Shown: one piece after another, positions 1-15,971 of the stretch | Layout of the letters: each line of letters begins with the position of its first letter | Position numbering within the stretch: the first letter of the stretch is position 1 | NCBI GenBank assembly: GCA_963693285.1 | Contig: OY848924.1 | Span: 4,791,214-4,855,213, forward strand | Direction: 5' to 3' | From: Xestospongia muta | Lineage: Eukaryota; Porifera; Demospongiae; Haplosclerida; Petrosiidae | DNA length: 64,000 nt | Translations under genes and position numbers: made by a program | The notes under the pieces: generated by a model | What the model was told of the DNA's origin: nothing | Databases searched by the model: none | What the model saw: the letters and a program-made list of their open reading frames with translations, nothing else

Positions 1-718
1 TGATTAGAAAGATGATAATTTTCAACAGTAACCATACAAGTACATACACTTTAGACTACTATTTTAAGACTATATGACTATCAGCCAGTAGTAATATTTT
101 CTGATAGGGATTCATTCATTAAAACTGCTTTTTGTTTGTTCTTAAGGTAAACTTGTTGAATAGCTATATAGAACTAATGTTTTGTATACGTACATTTAGC
201 AATTTTGCATCCAATCTTTTTCATAATGATAAACAGTTGTTAGTGCAACTTTTTGATTGTTGTTATAGTGCTCATTGCTCATAAAAATTTCAAATATTCA
301 CTAGTTTCTAATACTAGATGGACAGTTCATTGTCAGTATAAACATATGTTCTGTGTATGTGTAAAATAACTGTGGTCCTTTCTACTGGTTGTAGTTGCTA
401 ATCTACTTGTACAAAGAAATGAAAATGACTGTTCTTGAAAGAGATAAAGTTGATAAAGTAATTTGTCTCTCTATATAGGAGAAGGATGTGGTTATCGAAG
501 AAAAATTAATATCTTATTTGTCATGAGCAGACAACATTAATGTAAAAATTACATAACTAAGTTATTATTATTGTTGTCAGTCATAATTAGTATTTATTAA
601 CATCTTGTAAATTCTTATATTTATTATAATAGTTGTTTTGTACATACACGTGTACACCCCCTGCCAGTATGCTATATTTAACCCCGAAAATTAAAAGGTT
701 AAAAATTGACTTTGACTC
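1..718. other. Upstream flank and putative IGBP1 promoter
   Basis: AT-rich sequence with no convincing gene. A possible short open segment at 395-526 would need a 21-base intron and is not accepted. The last 200 bases before position 719 should hold the IGBP1 promoter; no TATA box or palindrome stands out. Confidence 0.4.
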
Positions 719-6195
<5,477 letters not shown>

Positions 6196-6244
6196 AGACA
6201 TTACCATTATAATCCTTATGTCAACTGTTTTATTACATTTAATG

Positions 6245-6250
6245 AATAAA
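6245..6250 (+). terminator. Putative polyadenylation signal of IGBP1
   Basis: An AATAAA hexamer lies 50 bases past the IGBP1 stop codon, in AT-rich sequence. The convergent tubulin gene ends at 6871. Confidence 0.55.
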
Positions 6251-6870
6251 TATGTAAATTAGTATTGAATATTGCAATTTAACTACTAATATGGACATAC
6301 TTAAATACCTAAATATATATGATCATGTCTCAGTGTATGTACAAGGATACTCAGTCTGATTAATATTGCCACATCCTGTGTATACACAAGACATTTGATG
6401 TGTTAAATATATTTACAACTTGACAGTTGCTTTATCTGGCAAACACATGTACTTTTAGGTTTATAATATTTACCTAGACCATCCTTTTAGCTGGGTGAGA
6501 GTCCATATAGTACTACAATTATTGCTGAATTAGGTTTGTAAGTATTGGGTTTTATAAATGATATATATATATATACAGTACACATATAAATGCCTTTTTA
6601 TTTCATGTACCAATGCACATATTTGCTATTAATTTTAAATGATATCTACAAGTTGTTATATGCAACTATAGAACTTATCTTCCTCTCAATCCTCTGACAA
6701 ATCAATAAAGATATTAAAGAGTATGGAATTTTTCCATCTTTTTCTTAGCACTACACAAACTGATTTATGTTTCTTTCACTAGCTATATATAGTTTCAACC
6801 AGTATTTAATAATAATGATAATACTAATGATGATTTATCAAGTTCTACTTCTAGTAAAATACATTAATGC

Positions 6871-8378
6871 CTAATGTGCCTCCTCTTCTTCCATCTCTGG
6901 ATCATCTTCCTCATCATTGTAATCAGTAGTAGCATCTTGATATTGCTGGTACTCAGACACCAAGTCATTCATGTTTGACTCAGCCTAAGTTAACAAGAAG
7001 AGTACAATATTATGTTAGATACTATAGACATTTTATATCTAACATACTTCAGTGAATTCCATATCATCCATCCCTTCTCCAGTATACCAATGTAAAAAAG
7101 CTTTGCGACGAAACATTGCAACAAATTGCTCACCAATACGTTTAAAAATTTCCTGAATAGCTGTGTTGTTACCAATAAAGGTAGCTGACATCTTCATACC
7201 ATGAGGAGCAACATCACAAACAGAGGTCTTAATATTATTTGGGATCCACTCAACAAAGAAGGAGCTGTTCTTGTTCTGAATGTGAAGAATTTGCTCCTCA
7301 ACTTCTTTTGTGGATATATGGCCACGAAACATGGCAGCTACTGTGAGGTAACGGCCATGACGAGGATCACAATCTGCCATCATATTCTTAGAATCAAACA
7401 TTTGCTGTGTAAGCTCAGCAACACTTGATACACGGTACTCCTGAGATTCACGGCTTGTTAAAGGAGCAAAACCAGGCATGAAGAAATGAAGACGTGGGAA
7501 TGGGACCATGTTGACTGCAAGCTTACGCAAGTCAGCATTGAGTTGACCAGGAAAACGAAGACTGGTAGTGATACCACTCATTGTGAGCGAAATAAGATGA
7601 TTTAGGTCAGAGTATGTAGGAGATTTTAGTTTGAGAGTACGAAAACAAATATTATGTAGAGCTTCATTATCAATGCAAAAGGTCATGTCTGTGTTTTCAA
7701 CAAGCTGATGAACAGAGAGAGTGGCATTGTAAGGCTCAACTACTGAATCAGAGACTTTAGGGGACGGTAAAACACTAAAGGTGCTCATCATTCTATCTGG
7801 ATACTCCTCACGAATCTTTGAAGCAAGGAGAGTTCCCATACCAGAACCTGTACCACCACCAAGAGAGTGAGCAAGCTGGAAGCCTTGAGGGCAGTCACAC
7901 TTTTCAGTCTCTTTCCTAATAACATCCATAACAGATTCAATTAAATCAGCTCCATCAGTATAATGGCCTTTAGCCCAGTTGTTGGCAGCTCCATTTTGAC
8001 CTAAGTTCATAAAATTAAAGAGTATTATTATCTTTTGGTTCAGATCTTACCAAATATAAAGTTGTCTGGACGAAAAAGTTGACCAAGTGGTCCTGAACGA
8101 ACAGAGTCCATTGTTCCAGGCTCTAAATCAACTAGTATAGCTCTAGGGACATATTTACCGCCAGTAGCCTCGTTGTAGTATACATTGATACGTTGTAGTT
8201 CAAGGTCAGAGCTACCAATATACGTTCCAGTTGAGTCAATACCATGTTCATCAGAGATAACTTCCCAGAACTTTGGAAGAAGAAAACTGAAGTATATTTA
8301 TTGAAATTTTAAGTAAGTTACTTTAGATCCAATCTGGTTGCCACATTGGCCAGCTTGCAAATGAACAATCTCGCGCAT
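6871..8378 (-). CDS. Beta-tubulin, copy 1
   Basis: Four exons on the minus strand: 8378-8322, 8270-8051, 8000-7048 and 6984-6871, giving 447 residues, the normal beta-tubulin length. Beta-tubulin pairs with alpha-tubulin and binds GTP in microtubules. The N-terminal MREI tetrapeptide, the GGGTGSGMG nucleotide-binding loop (residues 140-148) and the NNWAKGHYT segment are present. The acidic tail ends [10 protein letters not shown]. Reading into intron 2 would give a false Met start at 8010; the true start is [15 protein letters not shown] in the 57-base first exon. The protein is more divergent than a usual animal beta-tubulin. Residue 239 is Ser where most isotypes have Cys, and the usual IPPRG loop reads VAPHG. 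Intron positions match the next gene exactly, so the two are tandem duplicates. Confidence 0.95.
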
Positions 8379-8468
8379 TTTAAGTGCAGTATGTTTTTAC
8401 TTAGTCTTCATACTACCATATACAAGCGAATTTATGGAAATTTCTTACCGGTTATGTTCGGATTCCCA

Positions 8469-8478
8469 CGCATGCGCA
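8469..8478. promoter_or_regulatory. NRF1-like palindrome upstream of beta-tubulin 1
   Basis: CGCATGCGCA lies 91 bases upstream of the start codon in otherwise AT-rich DNA. It fits the core of the NRF1 consensus YGCGCAYGCGCR. Similar words occur upstream of the other tubulin gene and RPL23. Confidence 0.55.
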
Positions 8479-8499
8479 GTCTTGCAAGGCGTTTTGTCT

Positions 8500-10590
8500 A
8501 GCTTTTACTGAGGGTTATATAGCTCGATAGCACTTTGAATATTGATAATTATACGATTTAAACAACGAGGACCCTTCTTATTCCTCAGACGACGAACTGA
8601 TTAAGGTGTTACACTAAATGAAATGGTTAAGAATAAAGATAATATGTCATTATGCATACATAAAATAATCATAAACAACATTAAAACAGAAATGGGTTAC
8701 TTCAGTAGATAAATCTACTTTGATGAAGCCAATATAGCCACAAGATATTCTTAGATCATATAATTCAAGAATGTATGAGATAGTAGATTGGCATCTTATT
8801 ACGGTGGTTATAAAAGTTATTAGCATGACAAATCACTTGCAGAAATTAAAGTTTGACTTATTATAATAGCTTCACATGTCCTTCTTAAGCTTGTGGTGAA
8901 GTGCCACAGAGCAGTATATATTATTTGTTATGTCCATTTTTCTTTTTGATTTATATAAATGACCTTGAATGTCTTGAAGTTATTAAGTTATTTGCAATCC
9001 CACTAACTGTTTTTACCTACAGATAGGCCTTAATAATTGATTCATTTGGTCTGTGCATTGGAAACTTTTAATTCATCCAAATGTGTTCATATACGTGTAA
9101 TTTGGCACCCAAATTTCTAATTTCAAACATGTTCTATTAATGATATCCATGAACCTCAAAGATCTACAAGAATAACTCTGTCAACATCTTAAACTAGATC
9201 TAGACATTTCATTCCCTACATACTGTTAAATACTTACACACTTTAGGTTTGCATGATCAGCGGACTGAGTTAAGAATCATCCTCTATTCCTAGTCTGCAG
9301 CAATGTTCTTTATTTTGTTTAGGATACTAGATCACTGGAAACCTTCAGTGAGCTACCAAATACATCATGTCATATACAGTAACCATGCATAATTATACAT
9401 TCATTTGATTAAAGTTACTGCTATTATCTTAGTGACTAGAAATCTTGGATATTCTTCTACTATACAAGCTTCTACAATATATTACATACCCTTGTATTAT
9501 GATTATATTATATTTATTTCATCAAATTCCCTCTCATCTACGTTTAGCTTAAGTCTATATACATAGTTATTCCTTCTCTAAATGCATGCAACTTGTCATT
9601 TTAATCTAGCATGCATGGTTGTCAAAATATGAAATAAACTCATATTTACATTATCAAATCATTTCAATCTTTCAAATATTGCATACTAGGTCACTATTGG
9701 AACTATTTTATGCACAATTGTACAGTTCTTGTTCTTCAAATATATAGAATTTAATTTGTCCATACAAAATCCACCGCTACCTCTCAGATTGAGGGTGTGA
9801 TTTACCAAACTAATTTGTTCATATTTGGTAGAACCACTGGTTGTTCCCTGTTTTATGAATGTCCTGATTTATTGTCTACAGTCTCAAGGTGATGTTACTA
9901 TTAAGATTCATGACTCAATACTCCATTGCATACCAAATGTCAAAATAAAAACAGAGATGACAATGACATGAAAATGTGATTACAACTTGTCTTTAAGATA
10001 TAGCAACAAAAGCAATCTTGGCTTTTCATACAGTGACTTAAAAAGCCTGCATGTTATTAAATTACATCAGACAGCAAACTTAATAAACACGTCTCCAATT
10101 AACATACTTTGTATGTATACCTTTTTGGTGTGTTAATTTTATTCATAACTAGACAGGAATTTGATCTTGTAACTTACAGTAAATGGCAAAACAGACAAGC
10201 TAACACAAACATTTCAATCAAAGCAAATAAGATCTACTAACCTCTAGCAAGTGCTGTTATACTGTAGGGATTGATCTCAGAGAATTTACAATCAAGCCAT
10301 ATGCATGGCTTCCATATTTATATTACATGTATTTAAATTAATGTAGCACATGTTCAGAGGAATGGCTATGCACTCACTAATTGTGAGGTAATAAATGAAA
10401 AGGTATATACAGCAGTTTGTACCATATTTGTCTTAACAGTAAATTGTATAATTTTTATTTCAGAAATTTAACTCATTTTGTATCTAAACTAATGTAAGAT
10501 AAATTATATAAATGCTATGTTCTATAGCTAGTATAGCAGCACTACAAAGCTAGCTAAAGTAAGATCAGCTCTACAGGGACATAGCAAGGC
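8500..10590. other. Intergenic region between tandem tubulins
   Basis: About 2 kb with no intact gene. It holds one decayed reverse transcriptase (8895 to about 9107). Elsewhere I see only AT-rich sequence with stops in all frames. Confidence 0.6.
8895..9107 (+). pseudogene. Decayed non-LTR retrotransposon reverse transcriptase
   Basis: Frame 8895-8997 reads GEVPQSS, then [10 protein letters not shown], then VIKLFA. This aligns with the non-LTR RT block usually written [21 protein letters not shown]...KLFADDTKL. The catalytic FADD is broken just after FA. Further on, in a shifted frame (about 9064-9100), FNSSKCVHIR resembles the FNPxKCxVxxI segment that follows in these RTs. Stops and frameshifts show that it is dead. 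No 5' end, tail or target duplication was found. Confidence 0.7.
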
Positions 10591-12081
10591 TTAAGAGGCC
10601 ACTTCTTCTTCCATCTCTGGATCATCTCCTTCTTCATCATTATCATCAATGTTTACATCTTGGTACTGCTGGTACTCAGACACCAAGTCATTCATATTGG
10701 ATTCAGCCTAAGAAGCACATTTATATTACTAGTATACAGACATACATTACACTTACCTCAGTGAATTCCATATCATCCATCCCTTCATTAGTATACCAAT
10801 GTAAGTAAGCCTTGCGTCGAAACATTGCAAGAAATTGCTCACCTATACGCTTAAAAACCTCCTGAATAGCAGTGTTGTTGCCAATAAAGGTAGCAGACAT
10901 CTTCGTACCGCGAGAAGCAACATCACAAACAGCAGTCTTGACATTGTTTGGGATCCACTCCACAAAATAGGAGCTGTTTTTGCTCTGCATATTAAGCATT
11001 TGTTCATCAACTTCCTTTGTGGACATTGGCCCACGAAAAATGGCAGCTACTGTGAGGTAACGGCCATGGCGAGGGTCACAATCTGTCATCATGTTTTTAG
11101 CATCAAACATTTGTTGGGTCAGTTCAGGGACTGACAAGACACGGTACTGCTGAGATTCACGGCTAGTTAGAGGAGCAAATCCAGGCATGAAGAAATGAAG
11201 GCGTGGGAAAGGGACTGTATTAACTGCAAGCTTGCGCAAGTCAGCATTAAGTTGACCAGGAAATCGTAGGCAGGTAGTGACACCACTCATAGTAACTGAA
11301 ACAAGATGGTTGAGGTCAGCGTATGTAGGAGATGTCAATTTAAGAGTATGGGAACAAATATTATAAAGAGCTTCGTTGTCAATACAGAAAGTCATGTCGG
11401 TGTTCTCAACAAGTTGATGGACGGAGAGTGTGGCATTATAAGGTTCAACTACAGAATTAGAAACTTTAGGAGATGGCATGACACTGAAGGTGCTCATCAT
11501 TCTATCTGGATACTCTTCACGAATTTTGGAAGTTAGGAGTGTTCCCATACCTGAACCTGTGCCGCCGCCAATGGAGTGGGCAAGCTGGAAACCTTGAAGG
11601 CAGTCACACTTCTCAGCTTCTTTCCTAATAATGTCCATAACAGATTCCATTAAATCAGCTCCATCAGTATAATGGCCTTTAGCCCAGTTGTTACCTGCTC
11701 CATTTTGACCTGAATTTAGCATATGAAAATGTTATAATCTTTAAGTTTTAAACATACCAAATATAATGTTGTCAGGACGAAAAAGTTGACCAAATGGTCC
11801 TGAACGTACAGAGTCCATTGTTCCAGGCTCTAAATCAACTAGAATAGCTCGAGGTACATATTTACCGCCAGTAGCCTCATTGTAGTATACATTGATACGT
11901 TGTAGTTCAAGGTCAGATTTACCAATATATGTTCCAGTTGAGTCAATACCATGTTCATCAGAGATAACTTCCCAGAACTTTGAATAAAGATATGTATATT
12001 AATTCTATTAAAAAAAGAAGCTACCTTAGATCCAATCTGGTTGCCACATTGGCCAGCTTGTAAATGAACAATCTCACGCAT
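10591..12081 (-). CDS. Beta-tubulin, copy 2
   Basis: Four exons: 12081-12025, 11977-11758, 11709-10757 and 10707-10591, giving 448 residues. Exon lengths (57, 220, 953, 117) and phases equal those of the upstream tubulin, except that the last exon has one extra codon. [13 protein letters not shown] and NNWAKGHYT are present. Cys239 is retained (TTCLRFPG), unlike copy 1. The C-terminal tail differs and ends [10 protein letters not shown], so the two copies may be distinct isotypes. The usual CFRTLKL segment reads CSHTLKL, and the IPPRG loop reads VASRG, so this copy is also derived. Role: GTP-binding subunit of microtubules. The start is the MREI Met in the first exon. Confidence 0.95.
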
Positions 12082-12236
12082 TTTAAATATCTGCAAAATG
12101 AGTATTATCAAGATGGATTTATTAACAACCTCTAATTCGACGCACTGCACATGCAGCAAAATATAACAATATTCACTGTAACACGTGTACGTCTACACGT
12201 ATACACATACACGTATGAATTTGCTCACTCTCACAA

Positions 12237-12248
12237 TGCGCATGCGCT
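12237..12248. promoter_or_regulatory. NRF1-like palindrome upstream of beta-tubulin 2
   Basis: TGCGCATGCGCT contains the full NRF1 core GCGCATGCGC. It lies 156 bases upstream of the start codon in a locally CpG-containing patch (12170-12280) that also has several ACGTGT/CACGT words. Confidence 0.6.
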
Positions 12249-12715
12249 GTTTAAAACGTGTTGCGCAACCGTGTCTTGCAATTTAGTGATCATATCACTT
12301 GAGTTTTTTGTATTAATTTGGGGGACTCAGTAATAATATAGGTATTTAACTGATGTGTATCGCCTTTTTATTTATGACTATTTATGAAATTGGGTACAAA
12401 ACTTCACTTCTAATTACAGGAGTTGTGTTAACCATCTGGCCTAAACATGTTAAACAATAAAAAGAGCCTGTTGGGGGCCCTTAAACAAACCATGGCAGGC
12501 AGAGACCTTACAACACACACACAAACAATATATATATATATACATAAGTTATGAGTGTAGAGTCTAATACGCACGTGTGCCATAAAAGTAATTATAAATA
12601 ATAAGTAAATTTATCTTTCTGGCAAAATTAATTACATATATAAATACATATAGTGCATAAGGCTATACATTTGTCTTGAAAATATATCTGGCAAGAAAAT
12701 GACATTTGCTAATTG

Positions 12716-12806
12716 CTGTTCTCGAGACCTCCTAGGCACCTACTATAGTCTCGCGTAGCCAGTCCCTCCCTACCCCAGGGGGAGGGGCTGGCTACACGAG
12801 AACAGC
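12716..12806. repeat. Nested palindromic element (MITE-like hairpin)
   Basis: Inner arms TCTCGCGTAGCCAG (12749-12762) and CTGGCTACACGAGA (12788-12801) pair with one mismatch and continue into CCCTCC/GGAGGG. Outer arms CTGTTCTCG (12716-12724) and CGAGAACAG (12798-12806) are perfect complements. GC content is far above the surroundings. A related sequence sits near 40699-40766. Confidence 0.6.
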
Positions 12807-13099
12807 CTCCTACTACAAGAATGCTACAGGAATTTGCCCTCTTTTAACTGCCCTGCACAAAACTACTTGCATAATTATTATACATATGCATTATTCACTC
12901 TGCCACTTCACCAACTCAATGTAGTTTTTATCAAGCATTCTATCTAATTGGAACTAGATATGCATCACAACTCTTAATAACACTCTGCTAACAAGTACTG
13001 CATTGTTCTGTGGGTGTGCCTTATCTTGTACTATTTAAAACAATTTCAATATTTTCAAAATTGTGACATAATATATTCTAATGTCACTACTCCTTCTGT

Positions 13100-15882
13100 C
13101 TATGCTATACTGCTGGCATTTGAAGCTATTCTTGGCCAAATATCTGCACATTCTTTAGCAACTGGACCAGTCACAGTAGACCCTGTAAAATGAAGATAAC
13201 TACTAATATATTTCATAAAGGTAATTCCAAAATAGTTAAAATTATTATAACTATGGTTGGTAACCTTATCTTTGAAATAATTATAATTGCAATCATTATT
13301 GTGGGTGTGGCTTTACACACCCAATTACATATGTTAGTCACGTATAGTTAATATTAAAGACTTGAGGGGTAAGGATAGACTTAATATACAACAAAGTATG
13401 AGCTTCCCATTAAACCAGCATAGATATTATCTAAGGTCGAGCAATTATTGAGTGACAAATTCTGTATTGCATTGTAAACCCTACAAACAACTTCAGTTAC
13501 CTCTTGTGATAATATCTTTGTTTCAGAACAAAAAGCTAAGATAAATTGCAAACAACAGTGTCTCTTTTAGTTAATACAATTGCAAAAGATCGTGAATACT
13601 TTCAACTTGTGGCGAATACAACAATTTTGCCATTTTGCAACCAAACTGTCTGCACAGGCACCCATCAACACAGAATGATTCATCTGCACTGTAAATTTAC
13701 TTGCCAACATACAGACAATTGTCTTAAAATCTTGTATGATAATAGCAGTAGCAAGATCTCTTTTTGACAGCATCCTAACTTAACGCTTCATCTACTGTTT
13801 GCAGTTATTCCTTAATACCACATGCTAAAGTATAGGATTACCATTTTGCTTGAACAGAAGGTCCAGACAGTCAAACACACATAATTGTAATGTGTAAGTG
13901 AACATGACTGTACATATTGATGAATAACAACACAGTACTCTAATCCTATTACTAATACATCAAATTACCTTTCATTTCGCCTTTCACATTAACAATCACT
14001 CCAGCGTTATCTAAATAATAAACCAGATTATCACTGTTAAAATATTTTAAAAACTTTATACCACAAGTCTGTAACTAACTATACTTACTAAATACATACT
14101 GAAGCCTTACCTTCAAAGTAAATAAACACTCCATCCTTTCTTCTGTAAGGCTTTCTTTGCCTAATAACCACTGCTGGCATCACTAAAATACAATGAATAT
14201 GTCATAATAATTTTAGTTACAAATCTAGACTACTAGTATTAACAAGTAGCCAAAATATTGAACTACATAGTACAGTATAGAAACTCTTATAAGTAGCATC
14301 ATGTGAGATACTTAACAAAATTAATATTAGTGCAATTTAAATTGGGGAGAATAAACACTTTGTAAAATATTCGTGTGACTTGATTAGTATTACTTCTGAA
14401 AGGATTAGTGGACTGTGTATACACATACTCATGGAAAAACAAAATTGGAATAGCTTCTAATAACCAAAGTTTTGGTGGCAGGAAAGCCATGACTTTGCTT
14501 ATACCATCAGAGAATAAACTCACCACAGACAAGTTTATATAATGGAACTATAAAAAAACATCACAAGATAAATTAAGCATGGAAAGATGATTATCTCTGT
14601 GACATCACATCCAGACCACTTGTATGTATTTTGTTCTCATTGTTTCTTATAACATTTTTTTAAATTTGGTGTTTGAAAACTCTGACTGTCTCCTCTTTTT
14701 TCTAAGTGTTGACAATACAACAATCGTGTTAACTTATTTGTTGTGAGAAGAAAAATGGAAAAGTTTGAAGGACTTTGCTGTTTTTGCTAGTGCTGCTTCA
14801 AAGATATAAAATATGCAGTAATAAATGTATAGCCTGCAGCAACAATATCCTCGCATTTCTATACACTGATTTCTAGATGGTGCATAACATTTTCTTAAGA
14901 GTTTTACTAAGCTGAGTTACTAATCCTTAAAAGGTCTGCTGCAACAAGGGTACATGGATTGGATTTGTCCCCAAAATACATACACAAGTTTGGTCAGATG
15001 TACAACTATATTGAAAGAATGATTGGATCTAATTTACTACTTTAGATATACCTTGAACAATAAAATTACACTTCCAAAAACAACTGGATAAACTCAAATC
15101 AAACATCGTATAGTATGATCATCAACTGAAATTTGGTATATCCACTACACATTCATTACAAACTATTCTCTAATCTTTTGTGTTATTCACATGTTGTCTC
15201 TTTTGATGCCATTGAATATGTAACAGAGAAAAATGGCTAAAGTAATGTGATGGTTAAGACCCTCCCATTTCTTTGAAGGAAGGGTTAATTTTGTGAGACT
15301 ACAACACTATAAACAGATTGTTTTACCTTTCTTTCTCAGTTCAGGTTTTCCTTTCTTCACAGTGGCCAATACTAAGTCACCAGCTCCAGCTGCCGGTAAT
15401 CTGTTAAGTCGACCCTTAATACCTTTGACAGCAATTATATACAAGTTCTTGGCACCCGTATTGTCAGCACAGTTCATGACAGCACCAACTGGAAGACCCA
15501 GAGAAATACGAAACTTAGAACCAGCAGCTCCCTTAGCAGCTACAGTCAAAATAGTAAAGAACAAAGAATGCTTAAATCGGTAGATATTTTAAACAAAAAT
15601 ATATCAAGTTCTTTATCTTTCACATCTACTCAAAACTATTTATAGTTAATCTAGGCTATCAAATATAACTTTCCTTTAAAAATTTATCTAAATTCTCACA
15701 GGCTACCACTAACCAGATAGATCCTTTACATAATGCCCTTTTCTCAATTTAATTCACACAACAACAGCATTAAATCATTCTATGCTAGCTCATAGACCAA
15801 AACGTTTTTATAAATACATTTTGATCGTTGCCAGAGCAGCGATTGTGAGGGATAGAAAAAGAGACATACCTCGTTTCGACAT
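13100..15882 (-). CDS. RPL23: 60S ribosomal protein L23 (uL14)
   Basis: Five exons: 15882-15870, 15539-15327, 14182-14111, 14010-13969 and 13182-13100. They give 140 residues, exactly the usual length. uL14 sits on the large-subunit interface near the factor-binding site. The first exon codes only MSKR plus one base. The core reads [27 protein letters not shown] and [16 protein letters not shown]. The later exons give [28 protein letters not shown] and the C-terminus [20 protein letters not shown]. All splice junctions are GT-AG with matching phases. The 13-base first coding exon is typical of ribosomal protein genes, whose start codon lies next to the first intron. Confidence 0.96.
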
Positions 15883-15908
15883 CTTGACACAACGTGCACA
15901 ACACTTAA

Positions 15909-15918
15909 CGCATGCGCA
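15909..15918. promoter_or_regulatory. NRF1-like palindrome at the RPL23 promoter
   Basis: CGCATGCGCA lies 27 bases upstream of the RPL23 start codon, so it is near or at the transcription start. It is the third such word at a housekeeping promoter in 7.5 kb. Confidence 0.55.
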
Positions 15919-15971
15919 GAATCTTCCCACGTGGTACACTGAATTTTGGAATTTATGAATTAAAAATTATT

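Noticed and set aside
395..526. Possible last two exons of an upstream gene (EKDVVIEEKLISYLS then stop)
   Set aside because: The implied intron is only 21 bases, too short for spliceosomal removal, and no similarity is recognised.
8001..8010. Met start in MNLGQNG for beta-tubulin 1 (and MLNSGQNG at 11722 for copy 2)
   Set aside because: The apparent Met codons lie in intron 2; upstream exons with [10 protein letters not shown] and a matching phase give the full protein.
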